Of a stretch of DNA of 5,420 nt, positions 1 to 4,356 are shown piece after piece. The number at the start of each line of letters is the position of its first letter. Positions within the stretch are counted from its first letter, which is position 1. Under the pieces are notes generated by a model that was given only the letters and a program-made list of their open reading frames with translations, ran no database searches and was not told where the DNA came from. Source of the stretch: an uncultured Collinsella sp. Lineage in GTDB: Bacteria > Actinomycetota > Coriobacteriia > Coriobacteriales > Coriobacteriaceae. The translations under genes were made by a program, and so were the position numbers. The stretch is taken from contig CAAECT010000171.1 of NCBI GenBank assembly GCA_900754435.1, forward strand, positions 1 to 5,420, given 5' to 3'.

Positions 1-363
1 GGCGCGCACCACCTGAGCCTCGCTAATCTGCGCCAACGCACGTGCCTGCGCGACCTCATCGGAAATCGGCGCCGAGGAGTCAGCTGCAACGGTGCGCTTG
101 GCGCGCGTCGTGCGCGCGGTACGGCGCTTGGGCTTGGTGACCTCCTCGCCGTCAGCGGCAGGCTTGGCCGCGCGGCGCGTGCGCTTGGGCTTTGCCGGAG
201 CAGCCTCCTCACCAGTTGCAGGCACGGCCTTCTCAGCCGTTGCAGCCTTAGGCGTCTCAGGAGCCGAGGTTTGCGCGGGCGCCGCGACCTGGTCCGACGC
301 AACCGGTGCAGCGGGAGCGGCTTGCGTCGTCGTTATTTCGTTTTCTTGCTGTTGATCAGACAC
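1..363 (-). CDS. N-terminal part of a large protein, possibly transcription termination factor Rho (partial)
   Basis: The first 121 codons are in the window and the rest lies beyond the left edge. The protein begins MSDQQQENEITTTQ from a GTG at 361-363. An in-frame TGA at 373-375 leaves GTG as the first available start, although the ribosome site is weak (AAGAAAG about 14 bases upstream). Residues 10-55 are rich in Ala, Pro, Thr and Glu. Residues 56-100 carry basic clusters such as KPKRTRR and KPKRRTARTTRAKR, and then the segment ISDEVAQARALAQISEAQV begins. No folded domain, signal peptide or membrane segment is visible, so this is probably a disordered, nucleic-acid-binding extension. Actinobacterial Rho proteins often have such an Ala/Lys/Arg-rich insertion-type N-terminus, and the long leader would suit Rho autoregulation, but no Rho motif falls inside the window. 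Alternatives are another RNA- or DNA-binding enzyme with a basic tail. I am confident that it is coding and unsure of the product (about 0.4 for Rho). Confidence 0.75.
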   Translation of the reverse strand, partial: MSDQQQENEITTTQAAPAAPVASDQVAAPAQTSAPETPKAATAEKAVPATGEEAAPAKPKRTRRAAKPAADGEEVTKPKRRTARTTRAKRTVAADSSAPISDEVAQARALAQISEAQVVRA

Positions 364-443
364 AGTGTTTGCTCAACTTTCTTTTCAAGCCCTGTGATCA
401 CATGCTCCCTGCATAAACCTTCAGGGCGGCTAAACAGTCTAGC

Positions 444-462
444 TCCGTCAAATACCGACGGA
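444..462 (-). other. Small hairpin in the leader of the left-hand gene
   Basis: TCCGTC at 444-449 and GACGGA at 457-462 form a perfect 6-bp stem with a 7-base loop. It lies inside the approximately 137-base predicted 5' leader of the GTG-start gene on the minus strand. It is not followed by a T-run, so it is not an intrinsic terminator by itself. A role in leader control is speculative. Confidence 0.25.
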
Positions 463-486
463 CATCATTGATCTGTATCGAGATAT

Positions 487-503
487 TTGCGTCATATACG
501 CAA
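487..503. promoter_or_regulatory. Palindrome at the predicted transcription start (possible operator)
   Basis: TTGCGT and ACGCAA form a perfect 6-bp inverted repeat with a 5-base spacer, directly downstream of the putative -10 box at 508-513. The position overlapping +1 would suit a repressor site, but no regulator can be named and the match could be chance in a 531-base gap. Confidence 0.25.
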
Positions 504-507
504 CGTT

Positions 508-535
508 AGTGTAACACAACCGCCGTCACCTGCAA
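508..535 (-). promoter_or_regulatory. Putative sigma-70-type promoter of the left-hand gene
   Basis: Read on the minus strand, TTGCAG (530-535) is followed after 16 bases by TACACT (508-513). The -10 box keeps the TAnnnT core, while the -35 box matches only three of six consensus bases. The start would lie near position 500 and leave a leader of about 137 bases before the GTG. I saw no better candidate between the argS terminator and the GTG, but the call is tentative. Confidence 0.35.
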
Positions 536-540
536 CTTAG

Positions 541-619
541 TCATTGGGGACGTTCTTAAACGACTATTCAAAAGGGACACTCTTTGGTTTACCGCCCACA
601 AATCTGACTGCCTCCGCCA
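541..619. other. Intergenic stretch with two GGGAC motifs, possible repeat-derived sequence
   Basis: This gene-free stretch contains GGGGACGTT (546-554) and AAAGGGACACTCTTT (571-585). The second resembles a degenerate form of the AAAGGGGACAG hairpins at 3592-3632 and 4306-4342. CCGCC and GGCGG (614-631) form a small hairpin at the junction with the adjoining inverted repeat. No ORF with a ribosome site is present. It may be the flank of a dispersed intergenic repeat, which is inference from appearance only. Confidence 0.25.
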
Positions 620-769
620 AAACTATGGCGGTTTACTACGATGAATCGCTCAACCGCAACCACTCCGAAACTTGTTGAACTAAAACCGCAGGTAGATGCC
701 TTGCACTTTTTAGCGAAAAGCCGGCGTGGTTGGCATTTCTCAATTCATCGTAGTAAACCGGCATAGTTT
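620..769. repeat. 150-bp element bounded by 27-bp inverted repeats
   Basis: The arm at 620-646 and the arm at 743-769 are inverted copies matching at 26 of 27 positions; the only mismatch pairs 628 with 761. The arms contain GGTTTACTACGATGAAT and its complement. They enclose 96 bases with no ORF and no convincing promoter. I could see no direct target duplication on the outside. The structure could be a short non-autonomous mobile element (MITE-like), an invertible segment, or a long stem-loop dispersed repeat. It lies between the argS terminator and the promoter of the left-hand gene, where an insertion would be harmless. Confidence 0.7.
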
Positions 770-815
770 CGTATTTCCAGCAGCCCCAAATTCGTCAATA
801 CGCCGGCGTTTATGC

Positions 816-847
816 AAAAAGCCCGACCTCCGCATGGAGATCGGGCT
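816..847 (-). terminator. Intrinsic terminator of argS
   Basis: On the minus strand, AGCCCGATCTCC (836-847) pairs with GGAGGTCGGGCT (820-831) in a 12-bp stem containing one G-T wobble. The loop is 4 bases, and the stem is followed by a run of five T (816-820, the first also closing the stem). It lies 47 bases beyond the argS stop codon, the expected position for ending that transcript. It also separates argS from the downstream gene on the same strand. Confidence 0.88.
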
Positions 848-894
848 TATAGGGCTCAGCAAAGCCGAACCTACACGGTTAAATGACCCGTAGC

Positions 895-2748
895 TTACAT
901 CTGCTCGGGAGCGGAGACACCAACAAGGGTGAGCACCAGGGCGAGCGTCACGCGGACGGCATCGCAAGCGGCCAGACGGGCACGCGAAAGCTCGGGGTCG
1001 ACGGGACGGCCCTCGCTCGGCAGCACCTGGCAAGCAGCATAGAAGCTGTGGAAGTCGCCGGCGAGTTCCTCGGCAAAGTGCGTCAGACGGAACGGGGCGC
1101 GGTCGCGAGCGCAGCTGGCGATGAGGTCGGTGAGCTCGTTGAGCTTACGCGAAAGGGCGAGCTCGGTCGGGTCGGTCAGCAGCGAGTAATCGACGTTCTC
1201 ACCGATGGCCTTGGCAGCGACGGCCTTCATGCCCATCTCGTCAGCCTGCTCGGGCGTAACGTCGGCGGCACGGCGCAGAATGGAGCACACGCGGGCGTGA
1301 GCGTACTGCACGTAGTACACCGGGTTGGAGTTGTCGCGCTTCTTGACGGCCTCGATATCGAAGTCGACCATCTGGTTGGAGCTCTTGGAGATGAGCGTGT
1401 AGCGAGCGGCATCGGAGCCGACCTCGTCGACGAGTTCCTGCAGGGTCACCATGGTGCCCTTGCGCTTGGACATACGGACGGGCTTGCCGTTACGCAGCAG
1501 GTTGACGAGCTGGCCCAGCAGAACCTCAAACTTGCCGGGGTAACCCAGAGCGTCGCAGACGCAGCGGACGCGCTCGATGTAGCCGTGGTGGTCGGCGCCC
1601 CAGATGTCGATGACGTGGTCGACGCGCTGGAACTTATCCCAGTGATAGGCAACGTCGGAGGCGAAGTAGGTGTACTCGCCGTCGGACTTGATCAGGACGC
1701 GGTCCTTGTCATCGCCCAGGTCGGTGGAGCGGAACCACAGGGCGCCGTCCTTGGTGTAGAGGTAACCCATCTTGTCGAGCTTCTCAAAGGCGCGGTCGAC
1801 GGCGGAGGTGCCGGCGGTCTCGCCCTCGGTGTCCTTCACATACAGCGAGCGCTCGGAGAACCAACGATCGAAGTCGCAATTGACGGCGTGGCAGAGGTCA
1901 CGCATGTTGTCGACCATCTTCACATAGCCGCGCTCGCGGAAGCTCTCCATGCGCTCCTGAGGATCGGCGTTGACCCACTTGTCGCCGTCGGTGCGCCAGA
2001 ACTCGGCAGCCTCGTCGATGATGTAGTCGCCGCCGTAGGAGTCCTTGCCCAGGGTCTCGGCAAAGTTGTCCTGGTACGGATGGGTCTCGGGATGCTCGTC
2101 GTTCTCGTCGGCAACAAAGGCGTCGCGGTCGGCGATCAGCAGCTTGTGAGCCTCGTCGATATCCACGCCCTGCTTGGCGATGATGTCGGCAAGCTGCATA
2201 TAGCGCGTGCTGATGGAGTTGCCGAAGGTGTTCATCTGAGAGCCGTGGTCATTGATGTAGAACTCACGCTGGATGTCGTAACCGGCGTGATCCATGACGC
2301 GGCAGAGCGAATCGCCCAGAGCGGCCCAGCGGCCGTGGCCGATGTGCATGGGGCCGACGGGGTTGGCGGAGACGAACTCGACCTGGGTCTTCAGGCCACC
2401 ACCGACGTTGGACTTAGCGAAGTCCATGCCCTTCTCGCGGGCCTCGCCAAAGATGGCATTCTTGACGGCGACGGAGAGGTAGAAGTTGATGAAGCCAGGG
2501 CCGGCGATCTCGACCTTCTCGATCGCGGGGTCCTCGGGCATGTGGGCAACGACAGCCTCGGCGATCTTGCGCGGGGCGCAGTGAGCCAGCTTGGCGGACT
2601 TCAGGGCCATGGTGGAGGTCCACTCGCCATGAGAAGTGTCAGCCGGTCGCTCGATAGCGCAATCGTCAAGTTCAAATGCGGAAAGGTCGCCGGCCTCCTG
2701 GGCCGCAGCAAGCGCAGCGCGTACCAGCTCTTCAATCTTCTCGGGCAT
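895..2748 (-). CDS. argS: Arginyl-tRNA synthetase (class I)
   Basis: This cytoplasmic enzyme attaches arginine to tRNA-Arg with ATP. The protein is 617 residues, slightly longer than the roughly 550-590 typical of bacterial ArgS. An N-terminal Add-1-like tRNA-binding region covers about 1-110 (with GPGFINFYLS near 84-93). The catalytic Rossmann domain opens with EFVSANPVGPMHIGHGR, whose HIGH motif is at 135-138. DIWGADHHGYIERV at 381-394 is a typical ArgRS segment. The KMSKS equivalent is RMSKRKG at 425-431. The DALR anticodon-binding domain starts near 465, with NPVYYVQYAHARV at 475-487. The ATG at 2748 was chosen because AAGGAGG lies just upstream; the reading frame stays open 43 codons further, but that extension is unlike ArgS and lacks a ribosome site. 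The gene is divergent from carD, is transcribed from the 342-base gap between them, and has its own terminator at 816-847. No key residue is missing. Confidence 0.98.
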   Translation of the reverse strand: MPEKIEELVRAALAAAQEAGDLSAFELDDCAIERPADTSHGEWTSTMALKSAKLAHCAPRKIAEAVVAHMPEDPAIEKVEIAGPGFINFYLSVAVKNAIFGEAREKGMDFAKSNVGGGLKTQVEFVSANPVGPMHIGHGRWAALGDSLCRVMDHAGYDIQREFYINDHGSQMNTFGNSISTRYMQLADIIAKQGVDIDEAHKLLIADRDAFVADENDEHPETHPYQDNFAETLGKDSYGGDYIIDEAAEFWRTDGDKWVNADPQERMESFRERGYVKMVDNMRDLCHAVNCDFDRWFSERSLYVKDTEGETAGTSAVDRAFEKLDKMGYLYTKDGALWFRSTDLGDDKDRVLIKSDGEYTYFASDVAYHWDKFQRVDHVIDIWGADHHGYIERVRCVCDALGYPGKFEVLLGQLVNLLRNGKPVRMSKRKGTMVTLQELVDEVGSDAARYTLISKSSNQMVDFDIEAVKKRDNSNPVYYVQYAHARVCSILRRAADVTPEQADEMGMKAVAAKAIGENVDYSLLTDPTELALSRKLNELTDLIASCARDRAPFRLTHFAEELAGDFHSFYAACQVLPSEGRPVDPELSRARLAACDAVRVTLALVLTLVGVSAPEQM

Positions 2749-2752
2749 AGAT

Positions 2753-2759
2753 CCTCCTT
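2753..2759 (-). promoter_or_regulatory. Ribosome binding site that fixes the argS start
   Basis: AAGGAGG on the minus strand lies 4 bases before the ATG at 2746-2748. It decides for this start over the in-frame ATG at 2875-2877, which would add 43 residues with no similarity to ArgRS. Confidence 0.9.
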
Positions 2760-2815
2760 GTGTTAAAGCCCCCGAGCTCTTGGTCACTCGTAGGGCAAAA
2801 GCCAGAGTTTGTAGC

Positions 2816-2844
2816 ACTCTATCACAAGCGACGGGCACTGTCGC
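2816..2844 (-). promoter_or_regulatory. Putative argS promoter
   Basis: On the minus strand, GCGACA (2839-2844) and TAGAGT (2816-2821) are separated by 17 bases. The -35 box matches four of six consensus bases, and the -10 box keeps the TAnnnT core. The start would fall near 2809, giving a leader of about 60 bases. An alternative pair further upstream, TAGTCA then TATCGA overlapping the palindrome at 2865-2874, cannot be excluded. Confidence 0.3.
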
Positions 2845-2864
2845 AGGGTAAAGCCAATCGATAT

Positions 2865-2874
2865 TGCATATGCA
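2865..2874. promoter_or_regulatory. TGCATATGCA palindrome upstream of argS
   Basis: This is a perfect 10-bp palindrome, preceded by AT so that it reads ATTGCATA on the plus strand. That octamer recalls the half-site of Streptomyces ArgR (ARG) boxes as I remember them. It lies about 20 bases upstream of the putative argS -35 box. An arginine-repressor site before an arginine-charging enzyme would make sense, but this rests on one short match. Confidence 0.25.
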
Positions 2875-2920
2875 CAAAATTGACTACAGCTTGTATGGAG
2901 TCACTCAAAGATGCCGGTCT

Positions 2921-2939
2921 GCCTGCAGATTATGCAGGC
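2921..2939. promoter_or_regulatory. GCCTGC/GCAGGC inverted repeat in the argS-carD gap
   Basis: GCCTGC (2921-2926) and GCAGGC (2934-2939) form a perfect 6-bp inverted repeat with a 7-base spacer, containing TGCA in both halves. ATGCAT follows at 2947-2952 and CCTGCATAAAG lies further right near 3015. It has no T-run on either side and is not a good terminator. It could be a protein-binding site shared by the divergent genes. The rest of the 342-base gap holds no supported gene. Confidence 0.25.
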
Positions 2940-3047
2940 GTTGAAAATGCATAAAGGTGTGAATGAGCTGCGCCTGTTATCGAATACTCTTACCTATCAG
3001 AGTTGTGTGCTTTTCCTGCATAAAGTAAGGGTTTGCGCACGTCAGCG

Positions 3048-3056
3048 TGTTATTCT
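3048..3056 (+). promoter_or_regulatory. Extended -10 promoter of carD
   Basis: TGTTATTCT contains the TGn extension followed by TATTCT at 3051-3056. No good -35 box lies at the right distance, which fits an extended -10 promoter. The predicted start is near 3063, leaving a leader of about 28 bases before the ATG at 3091. The short leader and the AT-richness of this stretch compared with its surroundings support the call. Confidence 0.5.
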
Positions 3057-3060
3057 AGAC

Positions 3061-3076
3061 ATACGTAAATTCGTAT
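3061..3076. promoter_or_regulatory. ATACG/CGTAT palindrome at the carD transcription start
   Basis: ATACG and CGTAT form a perfect 5-bp inverted repeat with a 6-base AT-rich spacer. It covers the predicted +1 and early leader, and ends 5 bases before the GGAGG ribosome site (3082-3086). It could be an operator or a small hairpin near the ribosome site. The evidence is position and symmetry only. Confidence 0.25.
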
Positions 3077-3090
3077 AAGTTGGAGGTAGC

Positions 3091-3576
3091 ATGTTCTCAA
3101 TCGGTCAACACGTCATTCATCCGGGTCAGGGAGTCTGCACCGTCGTCGGTTTTAGGGACGACACACCGCAGCCCATGCTACTGCTCGAGACCAAGCAGGG
3201 ACATGCGCAGACGATCCTCATGTACCCCGTGGCGCAGGCCGACCGTTTGCACGCCGCCATCTCGCAGCAAGATGCCGAGCACCTGCTGAGCCACTATGAC
3301 GAGCTTGAGTGCGACACCTTTACCGAGCGCAACAGCTCGCTTGAGGAGACACACTTTAAGCAGCAGCTCAAGCTGGGCGCGCCCGAGACGGTCCGCGTGG
3401 CAAAAACCATGATGCACCGCATTCGCCAGGCCGAGGAAGCTGATAAAAAACCCAGCTCCTACTACATGCGCGTACTCAAGGAGGCCAAACGCCGCTCCAT
3501 CGAGGAGTTCGCCGTGGCCCTTGGTGTCACCGAGGAGGCCGCCGAAGCCCGCCTAGCCCAAGCCGCCCTCGACTAA
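3091..3576 (+). CDS. CarD/CdnL-family transcriptional regulator
   Basis: Proteins of this family bind the beta subunit of RNA polymerase and stabilise the open promoter complex. The product has 161 residues, the usual length for CarD/CdnL. The N-terminal RNA-polymerase-interacting Tudor-like domain covers about 1-55, with the typical opening MFSIGQHVIHPGQGVCTVVG. The remainder, about 56-161, is helical and charged, with KRRSIEEFAVALGVTEEAAE near the end, as in the DNA-contacting C-terminal domain. The start is set by GGAGG 4 bases upstream of ATG. The gene is divergent from argS, has an extended -10 promoter and is closed by the hairpin at 3592-3632, so it appears to be monocistronic. Unusually, it contains no tryptophan at all, whereas characterised CarD/CdnL proteins use a conserved Trp (W85 in M. 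tuberculosis) to wedge open the promoter. Family assignment is strong; the exact promoter effect is unknown. Confidence 0.92.
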   Translation: MFSIGQHVIHPGQGVCTVVGFRDDTPQPMLLLETKQGHAQTILMYPVAQADRLHAAISQQDAEHLLSHYDELECDTFTERNSSLEETHFKQQLKLGAPETVRVAKTMMHRIRQAEEADKKPSSYYMRVLKEAKRRSIEEFAVALGVTEEAAEARLAQAALD

Positions 3577-3591
3577 CCCATCCGCGCCAAA

Positions 3592-3636
3592 AAAACCACC
3601 ACAAAGGGGACAGGCACCTTTGTGGTGGTTTTCTTG
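3592..3636 (+). terminator. Hairpin terminator after carD (first copy of the 37-bp repeat), probably bidirectional
   Basis: A perfect 16-bp stem pairs 3592-3607 with 3617-3632 around the 9-base loop GGACAGGCA. On the plus strand it ends in TTTTCTTGTT; on the minus strand a run of seven T follows the GGTGG arm. It starts 15 bases after the carD stop. Positions 3596-3632 are identical to 4306-4342. The AAAGGGGACAGGCACCTTTG core is a motif I recall from dispersed intergenic hairpins of the REP type. Confidence 0.85.
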
Positions 3637-3648
3637 TTCTAGTAGTAT
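3620..3648 (+). promoter_or_regulatory. Putative promoter of the HD hydrolase gene
   Basis: TTGTGG (3620-3625), inside the right arm of the terminator, is 17 bases from TAGTAT (3643-3648). An alternative is TTGTTC (3634-3639) with TATCGA (3656-3661). Both are weak matches. A promoter is expected here because the strong terminator separates this gene from carD. Confidence 0.3.
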
Positions 3649-3686
3649 TCATTCTTATCGATACCCACGAGCACAAGGAGTCTGTT

Positions 3687-4286
3687 ATGTCAGAGCCGCT
3701 TACCGCCGGAATCACCCGCGACCGCGCGTTCGAACTGCTCAACGAGCACAACAAGGACCCGTTCCACATCACCCATGGCGAGACGGTCGAGGGCACTATG
3801 CGCTACTTTGCGCGCGAGTTCGACCCCGAGAACGAGGAGTTTTGGGGCACCGTCGGTCTGCTGCACGACCTGGATTGGGAGGAGCATGAGGACGACCCCA
3901 TGAACCACACCATCTATGCTGCCGAGATTCTCGAGGGCGAAGGTGCGTCTCCCGAGCTCATTCGCGCCATCCAGACGCACACGTCCGACTTCAACACCTC
4001 GCTGCCCAAGCCCGAGCTGCAGATGGAAAAGATCCTGTTTGCCTGCGATGAGCTCACCGGCCTGATCGGCGCTGCAGTCATCATGCGCCCGAGCAAGAGC
4101 GTTATGGACTTTACGACCAAGTCGCTCAAGAAGAAGTTCAAGGACAAACGCTTTGCCGCCGGCTGCTCGCGCGACGTGATTTCGCAGGGCGCCGAGATGT
4201 TGGGCTGGGAGCTCCCCGAGCTCTTTGACCGCACGATCGCGGCCATGCAGTCCTTCGCCCCCGACCGAGATACCTTCCAGGCCTAA
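3687..4286 (+). CDS. HD-superfamily hydrolase, COG2316-like
   Basis: This is a predicted cytoplasmic metal-dependent phosphohydrolase of unknown substrate, 199 residues long and full length for its type. Candidate metal ligands in order are H30 (in FHITHGETVEGTMRYFA), the HD pair H60-D61 (in GLLHDLDWEEH), H74, H98 and D121 (in FACDELTGLIGAA). The later segment with MRPSKS and KSLKKKFKDKRFAAGCSRD, followed by GAEMLGW, is characteristic of the COG2316 group of HD proteins and distinguishes it from HD-GYP or RelA/SpoT enzymes. There is no signal peptide or membrane segment. AAGGAG (3675-3680) lies 6 bases before the ATG and fixes the start. The gene stands alone between two hairpins that share an identical 37-bp sequence, so neighbours give no clue to its substrate. 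The superfamily call is firm, but the reaction is not known. Confidence 0.9.
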   Translation: MSEPLTAGITRDRAFELLNEHNKDPFHITHGETVEGTMRYFAREFDPENEEFWGTVGLLHDLDWEEHEDDPMNHTIYAAEILEGEGASPELIRAIQTHTSDFNTSLPKPELQMEKILFACDELTGLIGAAVIMRPSKSVMDFTTKSLKKKFKDKRFAAGCSRDVISQGAEMLGWELPELFDRTIAAMQSFAPDRDTFQA

Positions 4287-4305
4287 CCGTCAACGCCACC
4301 TAAAT

Positions 4306-4347
4306 CCACCACAAAGGGGACAGGCACCTTTGTGGTGGTTTTTGTTT
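4306..4347 (+). terminator. Hairpin terminator between the HD gene and proA (second copy of the 37-bp repeat)
   Basis: A 12-bp stem pairs 4306-4317 with 4327-4338 around the loop GGACAGGCA and can extend by three A-T pairs past one mismatch. On the plus strand it continues TTTTTGTTTG, a good tail for ending the HD transcript 19 bases after its stop. On the minus strand the tail is only ATTTAGG, so termination of proA here would be weaker. Positions 4306-4342 are identical to 3596-3632. Confidence 0.8.
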
Positions 4348-4356
4348 GCGCGGGCG

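Noticed and set aside
92..355. An 87-codon plus-strand frame in the left-hand gene
   Set aside because: It is the complement of the Ala/Pro-rich coding sequence on the minus strand, with no ribosome site. The minus-strand frame has the lysine/arginine clusters and an upstream stop that fit a real start.
647..742. A promoter inside the inverted-repeat element, as in a phase-variable switch
   Set aside because: Neither strand of the inner 96 bases has a -35/-10 pair at 16-18 base spacing that I would accept. Inversion stays open as a hypothesis, but without promoter support.
883..2766. A 627-codon open frame on the plus strand, fully antisense to argS
   Set aside because: It is a by-product of GC-rich codon use in argS. 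The translation is a low-complexity mix of Val, Gly, Leu, Ala and Asp, has no recognisable domain, and has no ribosome site at its ATG.
2749..2820. Possible T-box or other leader attenuator before argS
   Set aside because: The leader predicted here is only about 60 bases, lacks a terminator hairpin with a T-run and lacks the T-box core. Only a 5-bp AGAGT/ACTCT hairpin is seen.
2749..2877. N-terminal extension of ArgS by 43 residues
   Set aside because: The extension has no ribosome site and no ArgRS character, while AAGGAGG sits directly before the ATG at 2748.
2760..2954. A 64-codon plus-strand frame in the argS-carD gap
   Set aside because: It begins over the argS ribosome site, has no ribosome site of its own and shows no recognisable features.
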